Positions 7,981 through 14,224 of a stretch of 27,390 nt of DNA are shown in pieces. The position numbers and the translations under genes were made by a program. Each line of letters opens with the position of its first letter. Within the stretch, counting starts at the first letter, position 1. The DNA comes from CAZDFU01 sp964504985 (GTDB taxonomy: Bacteria > Patescibacteriota > Microgenomatia > Daviesbacterales > UBA10151): NCBI GenBank assembly GCA_964504985.1, contig CAZDFU010000013.1:1-27390 (forward strand), written 5' to 3'. The notes under the pieces were generated by a model, which was not told where the DNA came from, did not search any database, and saw only the letters and a list, made by a program, of their open reading frames with translations.

Positions 7981-9285
7981 ATGTCTTCCAAGAAAAGGCT
8001 GAATTTAAAATTACCCAGAAAAATTCTGGTCATATTGGCAATTTTTCTTTTTGGTGCAGCAGCAATTTATATATATTATTTAAATTCCCCAAGACAGCAC
8101 TCAGTTAATCAGGCAGAAAAAAATACTCCCAGAGCTTTCATTTCTGAGATTTATGACAAAGTAAAAGAAAACTATTGGAATAATGTCTCAGAAACAGAGC
8201 TATTGGAGATGTTTAGATTATCAATAGACAGAAGCGGTGAACAGCAGATAAGTGTAGCTAAATTTGAGGGTAAAGATAAACTTCTAAATTATATTTCAGA
8301 TATGACAGTTAGTTTGGATGAAGAAAGAAAAGTAAGGTTTTTAACCTCTGTGGTATCTTCTGTGCTTATAAACCTTAAACCTGCCGGAAGATCAAGCCTT
8401 TATACAGAAAAACTGGAGGCACAGCTCAAAAATACAGTAGAAAATATTAACCCTGATAAAGATCTTTATAAAGATTTAGGATTGGCCAAAGGAGCTTCTG
8501 AGGCAGCTGTCACCAAAGCCTATATTGAACAAGCTAAAGAGTTAGAAGAAAAAAGCACACCAGAGTCTCAGGAAAAACTTAAACAAATATCTTATGCCAA
8601 AGAAGTACTCACAGAAAAGGATAAAAAAGAAAAATATGACCAAAAGGGAATAGAACCAACTATTTTTAGTAAAGTTTATAAATCCAGTATTTTATATATC
8701 CAATTTAAAAAGTTTTCCCCAACTGCCCTGGAAGAATTTCAAAAAGCCTTTGAAGCATACAAGGATGACAATGAACTGGTTTCTTTAATGCTGGATTTAA
8801 GAGGCAATATAGGAGGAGCAATTGATTCTACAGCTTATTTTCTTGGATTTTTCCTGGGTAAAAACCAGTATGCTTTTGATTTTTATCATAAAGGGGAATA
8901 TCAACCATTTAAAACATCAACTGATAAATTACCATCTCTTGAAAAATATAAGCAGGTTGTTGTTTTAGTTGATCAAAATACACAATCTTCTGCAGAAATG
9001 ATGGCAGCATCTATTAAAAAATATCATCTTGGGGTGGTTTTAGGTGTTCCCACCAAAGGATGGGGGACAGTGGAAAGGGTTTTTCCTCTTGATAATCAGA
9101 TCACTTCAAAAGAAAAATACTCTATCTTTTTAGTTCATTCAATAACCTTAAGAGATGATAACCAGCCAATAGAAGGCAGGGGGGTTGAACCTGATATAAA
9201 CATTAATTCTTCAGATTGGGAAAAGCAATTATTTAATTATTTCAGAAATGCTGCCTTAACCTCAGCAGTTAAACAAGTACTTTAA
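7981..9285 (+). CDS. S41 peptidase-like protein with J-domain-like insert in place of PDZ
   Basis: The 434-aa protein begins with a basic stretch and one membrane helix (about 14-34), which places the rest outside the cell. Residues 50-135 are helical. Residues 160-223 read like a J-domain: DLYKDLGLAKGASEAAVTKAY, then helices ending in YAKEVLTEKDKKEKYDQKG, but the HPD tripeptide needed to stimulate Hsp70 is missing (ELEEKS instead). The S41 tail-protease fold follows: LDLRGNIGGA (271-280), TQSSAEMMA (334-342) with the presumed nucleophile Ser336, and GVPTKGWGTVE (355-365). In CtpA-type enzymes this last motif is T-F-G-K-G-T-V with the catalytic Lys in the fourth position. Here Trp361 is in that place and Lys359 is two residues earlier, so activity is uncertain. 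No PDZ domain is seen. The 3' end overlaps the convergent gene by four bases. Confidence 0.85.
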   Translation: MSSKKRLNLKLPRKILVILAIFLFGAAAIYIYYLNSPRQHSVNQAEKNTPRAFISEIYDKVKENYWNNVSETELLEMFRLSIDRSGEQQISVAKFEGKDKLLNYISDMTVSLDEERKVRFLTSVVSSVLINLKPAGRSSLYTEKLEAQLKNTVENINPDKDLYKDLGLAKGASEAAVTKAYIEQAKELEEKSTPESQEKLKQISYAKEVLTEKDKKEKYDQKGIEPTIFSKVYKSSILYIQFKKFSPTALEEFQKAFEAYKDDNELVSLMLDLRGNIGGAIDSTAYFLGFFLGKNQYAFDFYHKGEYQPFKTSTDKLPSLEKYKQVVVLVDQNTQSSAEMMAASIKKYHLGVVLGVPTKGWGTVERVFPLDNQITSKEKYSIFLVHSITLRDDNQPIEGRGVEPDININSSDWEKQLFNYFRNAALTSAVKQVL

Positions 9286-9584
9286 TTATCCCTGGTACGT
9301 TGTTTAATTAATGACCCTAAGACCATCCAAGCAGCAAGCCCTGCCAGTACTCCAGGAGCTAAATTCTTATTAACAACTGCTACTGTTAATCCAATGGTAA
9401 TGGGAGCTAGAATCGGTAATGAAGCAGTGGTTAGCCATCTCATCTCAGGCATAAAACCTCCGGATTTGGCAATTGTTTCCCTTAATTCACCAGCATAAGT
9501 TATGGGGGCGGTAACAGTTTTAAAAACTTCATCAAGTATTTCCTGTTTACGGGACAATCTGTCTCCATCTTTGCGTTCGCTCAT
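9282..9584 (-). CDS. Small two-helix membrane protein, unknown function
   Basis: This 100-aa protein has a charged N-terminal half (MSERKDGDRLSRKQEI, then a predicted amphipathic helix) and two hydrophobic segments (about 51-70 and 75-92) separated by a short NKNLAPG turn. It ends in a basic tail (KQRTRDN). I do not recognise the family. The gene is convergent with the S41 peptidase and overlaps it by four bases. A TAAAAT box (minus strand, 9599-9594) lies nine bases before the ATG and there is no Shine-Dalgarno. It could be a membrane anchor or stress-related protein, but nothing in the sequence decides this. Confidence 0.6.
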   Translation of the reverse strand: MSERKDGDRLSRKQEILDEVFKTVTAPITYAGELRETIAKSGGFMPEMRWLTTASLPILAPITIGLTVAVVNKNLAPGVLAGLAAWMVLGSLIKQRTRDN

Positions 9585-9626
9585 AGAGACTGTATTTTAT
9601 CATCAACCACTTATGTTTTCACCCAG

Positions 9627-10067
9627 CTATTTATTCCAACCCCTATTAGGGCCTTTTCTGACTTCATCCGTTTCATCAGGTCTTTTGTAATCATCCTCTA
9701 ACCTAAAAGTTGTTCCAATCTCAGGAGTGGAAACTTCAAAAACCTCACCACCTTCATCTCCACCTACTAATCTGTGTTTTTGACCAATAGCTGTGGTGTA
9801 TCCCATTCCTTTTTCCATTTTTGACTCAATTAATTCTCCTTTTTCATTTTCCAAAACCATTATTACCTGGCCTGAAAGCAAATACCAGCTCTCCATTTTT
9901 TGATCATGGATTTGTAAACTTAATCTTTTATTGGGATTAATATGTAAAACCTTACCCATATAAGGTAACTTATCCTGGGTAAAATGAATCTCAAACCCCC
10001 AAGGCTTTTCTACTCTTTTAACAAATGGGGCAAAGGTAAATTTTGATTTATCAAAATCAGAAGACAT
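9627..10067 (-). CDS. Cupin-domain protein (phosphomannose isomerase type II-like)
   Basis: The 146-aa protein is a single cupin barrel. It begins with VEKPWGFEIHF (19-29), a start shared with the C-terminal cupin of type II mannose-6-phosphate isomerase/guanylyltransferases. Metal ligands are visible in the two cupin motifs: SLQIHDQKMESWYLLSG (50-66; His54, Glu59) and GQKHRLVGG (95-103; His98). The last 30 residues (from TTFRLEDDYKRPDET) are charged and resemble the tail of sugar-related cupins. The likely role is isomerisation or binding of a sugar phosphate or sugar nucleotide, with medium certainty. It shares the symmetric promoter at 10075-10088 with the short ORFs to its right and has no Shine-Dalgarno. 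Confidence 0.82.
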   Translation of the reverse strand: MSSDFDKSKFTFAPFVKRVEKPWGFEIHFTQDKLPYMGKVLHINPNKRLSLQIHDQKMESWYLLSGQVIMVLENEKGELIESKMEKGMGYTTAIGQKHRLVGGDEGGEVFEVSTPEIGTTFRLEDDYKRPDETDEVRKGPNRGWNK

Positions 10068-10074
10068 CTAAGAA

Positions 10075-10088
10075 GTATTATATAATAC
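10075..10088. promoter_or_regulatory. Perfect 14-base palindrome forming a bidirectional promoter
   Basis: GTATTATATAATAC is fully symmetric. TATAAT on the minus strand (10082-10077) lies nine bases before the cupin ATG (10067). TATAAT on the plus strand (10081-10086) lies seven bases before an ATG at 10094. This is the second divergent pair in the window with a symmetric -10. Confidence 0.55.
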
Positions 10089-10093
10089 CCATA

Positions 10094-10162
10094 ATGGCTT
10101 CACCACATTTTCCTAATAAAACTCTAGATAAAATGAGAAGGGCTGGCATTAGATACTTATAA
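10094..10162 (+). CDS. Possible 22-aa leaderless leader peptide or small protein
   Basis: An ATG at 10094, seven bases after a TATAAT box, opens a 22-codon frame (MASPHFPNKTLDKMRRAGIRYL) that stops two bases before the ATG at 10165. If transcription starts at 10093-10094, this is the first AUG on the message, and the next gene would be translated by reinitiation. The peptide is basic with no known motif. It may be a leader peptide, a small protein or a chance frame. Confidence 0.3.
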   Translation: MASPHFPNKTLDKMRRAGIRYL

Positions 10163-10164
10163 TT

Positions 10165-10449
10165 ATGGTAGAAGCTGTTGAAGGAGTCCCTTTAGTTAAA
10201 AGATTTGTCTCAGATATTGAATTACCACACTTATTATCAAGAGGAGTCATTGCTTCTGTATCAGGAATAAGCAGCCTTTTTCTGAGTAATGAAATGCTTG
10301 GGTATTTTAATTTATCACAAGAAATCCATACAATTTTAATAACTGCAGCTGGCATCACACCACCCATAGCTATCCATGCTAAATGGTATTTTTGGGACAA
10401 AATGAATCTTCATAATAAATCTGTAAGAAATACCACAAATTATTTGTAA
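10165..10449 (+). CDS. Small hypothetical protein with one or two hydrophobic segments
   Basis: This 94-aa frame is flanked by real genes and is not antisense to any better candidate. It has hydrophobic stretches around residues 26-50 and 55-72 and a basic C terminus (KSVRNTTNYL). I recognise no domain. There is no Shine-Dalgarno; the start lies two bases after the stop of the 22-codon frame, so translation may be coupled. Codon use is ordinary for the region. It is probably a small membrane protein if expressed. An overlapping antisense frame of similar length looks less protein-like. Confidence 0.45.
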   Translation: MVEAVEGVPLVKRFVSDIELPHLLSRGVIASVSGISSLFLSNEMLGYFNLSQEIHTILITAAGITPPIAIHAKWYFWDKMNLHNKSVRNTTNYL

Positions 10450-10519
10450 TTTATCTAACTTAAATTTTACTGGATTTTGAGTATCATAACTTATCCTAAG
10501 CTGAGAGGAGGTGAAATAG

Positions 10520-10771
10520 ATGAAGAAACTATTTGTAATGGCAATTGCAGGACTTTTGAGTTTAAGTTTTCTTGCCTCAATCAGCACTGATAGTGCTTAT
10601 GCAAAAAGAGGAAGAGGGACTGAAATAGAAGTTGAAGATCTGAGAGGTAGAGAGTTTGAATTTGAAAATCATACCAGACATCAAGGCTGGGATGACGGAT
10701 TCTCTCACCACACTGAGGATTCTTTAAGAGGCGGGGAAGATGAACCTCATCACTATTGGTTCCATCATTAA
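10520..10771 (+). CDS. Small secreted His-rich protein
   Basis: The 83-aa product starts with a textbook Sec signal peptide: MKK, a hydrophobic core (LFVMAIAGLLSLSFLASIS) and a probable cleavage after DSAYA, near residue 28. The mature part is about 55 residues, highly charged (KRGRGTEIEVEDLRGREFEFE) and rich in histidine toward the end (HHTED, PHHYWFHH). It is expected to be exported, and metal binding is an inference from the histidines. A strong Shine-Dalgarno (GAGAGGAGGTGA, 10502-10513) precedes the ATG and a perfect 11-base-pair terminator follows, both unusual here and consistent with strong expression. No family is recognised. Confidence 0.8.
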   Translation: MKKLFVMAIAGLLSLSFLASISTDSAYAKRGRGTEIEVEDLRGREFEFENHTRHQGWDDGFSHHTEDSLRGGEDEPHHYWFHH

Positions 10772-10786
10772 TAATCAAATCTGCCC

Positions 10787-10812
10787 AAAGCCCTCCTGAA
10801 AAGGAGGGCTTT
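10787..10812 (+). terminator. Perfect 11-bp hairpin with GAAA tetraloop
   Basis: AAAGCCCTCCT (10787-10797), loop GAAA, AGGAGGGCTTT (10802-10812). The stem ends in the TTT of the arm and is followed by AATC, so the U tract is short. It lies 15 bases after the stop of the secreted-protein gene. A hairpin this stable also protects the 3' end of the message. Confidence 0.75.
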
Positions 10813-10881
10813 AATCACTTTTCAAAGCTGAATCAAAAAGGGATGCCCCAGAAAGCCAAAGATTTAAATATGAATTCATGC

Positions 10882-11145
10882 TCACAACCCTACCTTATCA
10901 GCAACAATCAAGGCTTCTTTTTTGGTCTTTGGCCATTTTTTTAGTTCATATTCTCTTCTCATAGCTTCTGTTCTTGAAGAATAGGTTTCTGTATAAACCA
11001 GTTGAAAAGAATCAAAATACTTAATGTATTTTGCACATTTGCCTGTTTTATTTTTATGTTCTTTTAATCTTTTTTCTAAGTTATTTGTTTGGCCAATGTA
11101 CAAAGTATTTGAAGATGTCCGTAGGATATAAACATTGAAAGGCAT
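10882..11145 (-). CDS. GIY-YIG nuclease-domain protein (UPF0213/YhbQ-like)
   Basis: The 87-aa protein is one GIY-YIG domain: VYILRT (5-10) and LYIGQT (15-20) are the two strands, Arg26 follows in NLEKRLKEHK (22-31), and REYELKKW (64-71) carries the metal-binding Glu. Length and order match stand-alone YhbQ-type proteins, which may act on branched or damaged DNA; this activity is not certain for the family. The ATG at 11145 is chosen over an in-frame upstream start at 11235. It begins the domain directly and has TATAAT (minus strand, 11157-11152) six bases upstream, giving a leaderless message. The longer frame would run into repeat sequence. Confidence 0.85.
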   Translation of the reverse strand: MPFNVYILRTSSNTLYIGQTNNLEKRLKEHKNKTGKCAKYIKYFDSFQLVYTETYSSRTEAMRREYELKKWPKTKKEALIVADKVGL

Positions 11146-11204
11146 ATCTACATTATATCCTTCAACCTTGGTCCAGTAGTAATCAAAGTCAACCTGGTAG
11201 GTCT

Positions 11205-11341
11205 TCGACTCTGACCTTCGACCCATTCGCCTCACGCTCAGGGTCGTACTGAGCCTGTCGAACGTACGATTTCACTCAGGTCATGGTGAGCGTCAGTCGA
11301 ACCATGAGTGAAGAGCCCTCAGGGCTCAGACTCGAATGAGT
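11205..11341. repeat. Cluster of dispersed short repeats and palindromes
   Basis: This GC-richer block holds several palindromic units: CTGAGCCTGTCGAA (11249-11262), TCATGGT/ACCATGA (11281-11287 and 11301-11307) and the perfect palindrome GAGCCCT-C-AGGGCTC (11313-11327). The GAGCCTGTCGAA unit is a common intergenic repeat in many environmental genomes. An inverted copy is found at 14113-14126 on the other side of the restriction-modification cassette. Confidence 0.65.
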
Positions 11342-11359
11342 GGCCCGGATAAACAAAGC

Positions 11360-11389
11360 TTGCCTTTCTCTGATGAGAAACGTAGGCAA
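11360..11389. repeat. Two-part hairpin upstream of the restriction-modification operon
   Basis: TTGCCT (11360-11365) pairs with AGGCAA (11384-11389), and inside it TTTCTC (11365-11370) pairs with GAGAAA (11375-11380) across a TGAT loop. There is no T tract on the + strand, so it does not look like a simple terminator. Confidence 0.5.
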
Positions 11390-11629
11390 CCTAGGGATAT
11401 TTAAGAGTTTAGAGTTCTGTTAACAAATTTCCTATAGTCTTGACTTATATACCTTTTAAGGTTTATTGCAAAATAATGATGGAGGGGAACTAATTACCCA
11501 AAATCAGCAAGGCCAAATTAGAAGTAAAAACACCATAAACAGTAATGATCCTAATCCTCCTAGGAATAAAGAACATTGATATAGTTTGATATATGGCGCG
11601 ACTATGATGATTAGTTTATACTGATTTTA
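11390..11629 (+). promoter_or_regulatory. Non-coding leader region of the restriction-modification operon
   Basis: No gene is seen in these 240 bases. A TTGACT (11440-11445) could be a -35 box with a weak TTTATT 16 bases on. The better promoter is at the end: TATACT (11617-11622) lies seven bases before the methyltransferase ATG (11630), so that message is predicted to be leaderless. CCTAATCCTCCTAGG near 11570 is partly symmetric and might be an operator. Confidence 0.45.
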
Positions 11630-12727
11630 ATGAAAAAAATATCTGTAAAATCTCCTAGGATTCTTTCTCTATTTTCCGGTTGTGGTGGTATGGATTTAGG
11701 ATTTGCAAAAGAAGGTTATCAAGTTATATGGGCAAATGACAATTTTCATGCTGCCTGCGAAACCTATAGGAAAAATTTTGGTGATCATATTTTTGAAGGC
11801 AATATTGCCGATGTAGATTTCAGCAAAATTCCAGATTGTGACATTATTTTAGGTGGATTTCCATGTCAAGATTTTTCGATGATATGGAAAAGAGGAGGAA
11901 TAGAAACTGATAGAGGAAATCTCTACAAGCATTTTGTTCGTGCAGTTGCAGCTAAGATGCCTAAAGTATTTGTAGCAGAAAATGTTAAGGGTTTGCTTAC
12001 TGCCAATAAAGGTATGGCAATAAAGCAGATAGTCAAGGATTTCCAAAAGGTAGACGGTTATGGGTACCGCATATATATAAACTTGTTTAATTTTGCTGAA
12101 TATGGCGTACCACAACTTAGAGAGAGGGTGTTAATTGTAGGGATAAGAAATGATATTCCCTACGAGTTCAAAAAACCTAAACCTACTCATTATCCCGGAC
12201 ATTATGTAACTGCAGGAGAAACTCTAAAAGATGTAGAGAAAGTACTTCATAATAACGAACGTCTAAATATAAAGGATAGAACAAAGACGATTATTAGTTT
12301 AATTCCGGAAGGGGGAAATTTTACTGACATACCAAAAGACAGCCCTTATTATGTTAGAGGAATGATTAGCCATGTATATAGGAGGTTACATCGTAATAAA
12401 CCTTCTACCACAATCATAGCAGGTGGCGGGGGTGGTACTTGGGGTTATCATTTTGCAGAACCTAGACCCTTGACCAACAGAGAAAGAGCAAGATTGTTCG
12501 GTTTTCCTGATGATTTTATTTTCCTCGGCAGCATAGCTGAAGTTAGAAAACAAATCGGAAACGCAGTTCCTCCGGCGGGAGTAAAAGCCGTTGCTAAAGA
12601 ACTCATGAGGTTATTTACTGATGATTATGATAAAGTTCAATCGAAAGACTTAAAGCCTCTCTCTGGAGATGCATTAAGATATGTTAATTTTAATCAAATT
12701 CAGCAATTAAGTCTTATACAAATATAA
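11630..12727 (+). CDS. C5-cytosine DNA methyltransferase of a type II restriction-modification system
   Basis: The 365-aa protein shows the ordered motifs of m5C methyltransferases. Motif I is LSLFSGCGGMDLGF (12-25, SAM binding), motif IV is GGFPCQDFS (75-83) with catalytic Cys79, motif VI is ENVKGLL (117-123), motif VIII is QLRERVLIVG, and motif X is QIGNAVPPAG near residue 305. The variable target-recognition region between VIII and IX (about 190-270) sets the site, which cannot be read by eye. It should protect host DNA from the endonuclease encoded four bases downstream. First gene of a three-gene operon with endonuclease and Vsr. Its leaderless start and position first would let methylation precede restriction. 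Confidence 0.96.
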   Translation: MKKISVKSPRILSLFSGCGGMDLGFAKEGYQVIWANDNFHAACETYRKNFGDHIFEGNIADVDFSKIPDCDIILGGFPCQDFSMIWKRGGIETDRGNLYKHFVRAVAAKMPKVFVAENVKGLLTANKGMAIKQIVKDFQKVDGYGYRIYINLFNFAEYGVPQLRERVLIVGIRNDIPYEFKKPKPTHYPGHYVTAGETLKDVEKVLHNNERLNIKDRTKTIISLIPEGGNFTDIPKDSPYYVRGMISHVYRRLHRNKPSTTIIAGGGGGTWGYHFAEPRPLTNRERARLFGFPDDFIFLGSIAEVRKQIGNAVPPAGVKAVAKELMRLFTDDYDKVQSKDLKPLSGDALRYVNFNQIQQLSLIQI

Positions 12728-12731
12728 ATCT

Positions 12732-13658
12732 ATGGATAACACAATAACAGCAGCACCGTTATCTTCTAATGAAAAAGAATATCTAACAAAAATTGAATTA
12801 TTAAAAGAGTTAGAAGAACAAGGACTTCCGCTTCCTGAGAAGCAGATTGATTTTAGGAGAAAAAGCGGTGAGATTGATAGGAAAATTGTTCCGGCAGAAT
12901 TAAACTTCATAAAAGTTAAAGGAAATGGGTTAAGGCTAATGATTAGAAAGGAAGATGTCGTGCAATATATAGCTAGATTGAAGAAACAATCGGTGAATAT
13001 TACCTACAAGGATGTTAAAAGCGTAGTTGAAAGTTATGACGATGTTATGCTGAAACCAGCCAAAGCTGCAATGCGACAAAACAGAAATTTTACAGGAAAA
13101 ATAGAAGATGAAATAAAAGGCAAACTAGTTGAGTGGGGATTAGCTAAGTACGTATATGAAAAAGTTAACCTCGAGCTTGTAATAGATTTCGCTCTGATAA
13201 CAGTCACTACTAGAAAAAGAGACGAGGGTGATTTTGTAAAGTGTTTAGTCAGCGGTAAAGAAAAAAATATTCCTGACGAGCTTAAACTCTCCGTTAAGTC
13301 CACATCAGGAAACTTACTTGCAGTGCCTGAAGTAGAAACTACATGGGAAGGCGAGTGGTTTATTTTAGCTAAACTCCATATTGAAGATAAATTTTTATAT
13401 GATGCTATTAAAGCTGGCTTGGGTTTAATGGAGCTTGATTTCGATAGAAATTTAGGTTGGTTTGAAATACGAGGTTTTATTTCCAAAAAAGATTTTACAG
13501 ATCCAAATGTATCTTATAAAGGAGTAAATCTGCCTGCTCCTTTTAAAATGGATAATGATTTCGGCAGGGATAACTACATAATGCTGCCAACTCAACTTAA
13601 TCAAAACCCCGATGATTTTATGTCGTTATTGGAGAAAATAAAGAAATCAGTTTCATAA
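12732..13658 (+). CDS. Probable type II restriction endonuclease, PD-(D/E)xK type
   Basis: This 308-aa protein lies between a C5 methyltransferase and a Vsr-like gene, the usual place of the cognate endonuclease. A PD-(D/E)xK core is suggested by Asp152 (VIDFALITV) and Glu183-Leu-Lys185 in IPDELKLSVKSTSGN (180-194), the E-x-K strand followed by a Ser/Thr-rich turn seen in many restriction enzymes. A second conserved-looking stretch is TWEGEWFILAKLH (204-216). The N-terminal 150 residues are helical and charged and might recognise DNA. I cannot assign an isoschizomer family. The start codon follows the methyltransferase stop by four bases with no Shine-Dalgarno, so translation is probably coupled. 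The antisense frame across 13034-13486 is a shadow. Confidence 0.75.
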   Translation: MDNTITAAPLSSNEKEYLTKIELLKELEEQGLPLPEKQIDFRRKSGEIDRKIVPAELNFIKVKGNGLRLMIRKEDVVQYIARLKKQSVNITYKDVKSVVESYDDVMLKPAKAAMRQNRNFTGKIEDEIKGKLVEWGLAKYVYEKVNLELVIDFALITVTTRKRDEGDFVKCLVSGKEKNIPDELKLSVKSTSGNLLAVPEVETTWEGEWFILAKLHIEDKFLYDAIKAGLGLMELDFDRNLGWFEIRGFISKKDFTDPNVSYKGVNLPAPFKMDNDFGRDNYIMLPTQLNQNPDDFMSLLEKIKKSVS

Positions 13659-13670
13659 TATGCATAAACC

Positions 13671-14060
13671 ATGGATAATCTTACTAAAGAGCAGAGAAGA
13701 CTTAATATGTCACGTATCAGAAGTACTGGTACGAAACTAGAACAAGACTTCTTCGAATTATTAGAAAATTACAATATTCCTTATATTAAATATCCTAAAC
13801 TTTATGGTAAGCCAGATTGCCAAATAGGAGATAAAACCTTAGTTTTCGTAGATAGCGACTTTTGGCATGGATGGAGATTTAATCAGTGGCGTGATAAGCT
13901 GCCTCAACACTATTGGGTAAGTAAAATTGAGCGTAATATTAAAAGGGATAAGCATAAATTTCTTAAACTTAAGCGGTTGGGATATAGAGTTATAAGGATT
14001 TGGAGTCATGAGCTAAAAAATCCCAATAAGATAATGTTAGAGATAGAACAAACTATTTAA
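13671..14060 (+). CDS. Vsr-like very short patch repair endonuclease
   Basis: The 129-aa protein follows the Vsr family closely: LNMSRIRSTGTKLEQDF (11-27) with Glu24, YGKPDC (45-50) with Asp49, VFVDSDFWHGW (58-68), YWVSKIERNIKRD (81-93) and YRVIRIWSHEL (105-115). Vsr enzymes nick beside T:G mismatches that arise when 5-methylcytosine deaminates, which fits the partner methyltransferase. One change stands out: most Vsr proteins have D-G-C-F-W-H, and here the Cys is Asp63 (DSDFWH), so the structural zinc site is probably lost. Alternatively, it could be a DUF559-type nuclease of the same fold. It is the last gene of the operon, 12 bases after the endonuclease, and is followed by a palindrome and a terminator. 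Confidence 0.88.
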   Translation: MDNLTKEQRRLNMSRIRSTGTKLEQDFFELLENYNIPYIKYPKLYGKPDCQIGDKTLVFVDSDFWHGWRFNQWRDKLPQHYWVSKIERNIKRDKHKFLKLKRLGYRVIRIWSHELKNPNKIMLEIEQTI

Positions 14061-14072
14061 TTACCGGTAATT
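14059..14072. repeat. Perfect 14-base palindrome at the end of the Vsr gene
   Basis: AATTACCGGTAATT begins inside the TAA stop codon (14058-14060). Its half ATTACCGG also occurs at 25187-25194 in front of the ATPase/STAS pair. It may be a chance match or a binding site for a shared regulator. Confidence 0.4.
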
Positions 14073-14112
14073 CGGATACTAATAAAAAGGCTTTAGGCAC
14101 AAAAGTCAACTC

Positions 14113-14126
14113 TTCGATAGGCTCAG
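14113..14126. repeat. Inverted copy of the repeat at 11249-11262
   Basis: TTCGATAGGCTCAG is the reverse complement of CTGAGCCTGTCGAA (11249-11262) with one difference. The two copies bracket the methyltransferase-endonuclease-Vsr cassette in inverted orientation. Confidence 0.5.
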
Positions 14127-14149
14127 AGCTATAGCAAATTCAGCAGTAT

Positions 14150-14191
14150 AAGCAAAGCTTGATGCTTCGCATTAAGCATAGCTTGCTTTTT
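14150..14191 (+). terminator. Terminator of the restriction-modification operon
   Basis: AAGCAAAGCTTGATGCTT (14150-14167) pairs with AAGCATAGCTTGCTT (14174-14188) with small bulges around a six-base loop, followed by T residues to 14191. A second small hairpin, CTTTTTC/GAAAAAG, follows at once. The stem lies 90 bases after the Vsr stop. Confidence 0.7.
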
Positions 14192-14224
14192 CTTCGAAAA
14201 AGTAAAAGAAGGGATTTTGTATTT

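Noticed and set aside
8458..8652. Functional Hsp70 co-chaperone role for the J-like segment
   Set aside because: The HPD tripeptide is missing and the segment is probably outside the cell, where DnaK is absent. Only a structural resemblance is claimed.
11146..11235. N-terminal extension of the GIY-YIG protein to 117 aa
   Set aside because: The extension has no domain, runs through the promoter box at 11152-11157 and into the repeat cluster. The ATG at 11145 starts the domain directly.
11366..11382. Hammerhead-ribozyme-like core (CTGATGA next to GAAAC)
   Set aside because: The two core parts are adjacent with no stem II, and no stems I and III with a cleavage site are visible. The bases are explained by a simple TTTCTC/GAGAAA hairpin.
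13034..13486. 150-codon antisense frame across the endonuclease gene
   Set aside because: Ser/Phe/Lys-rich shadow of the coding strand, without promoter or domain.
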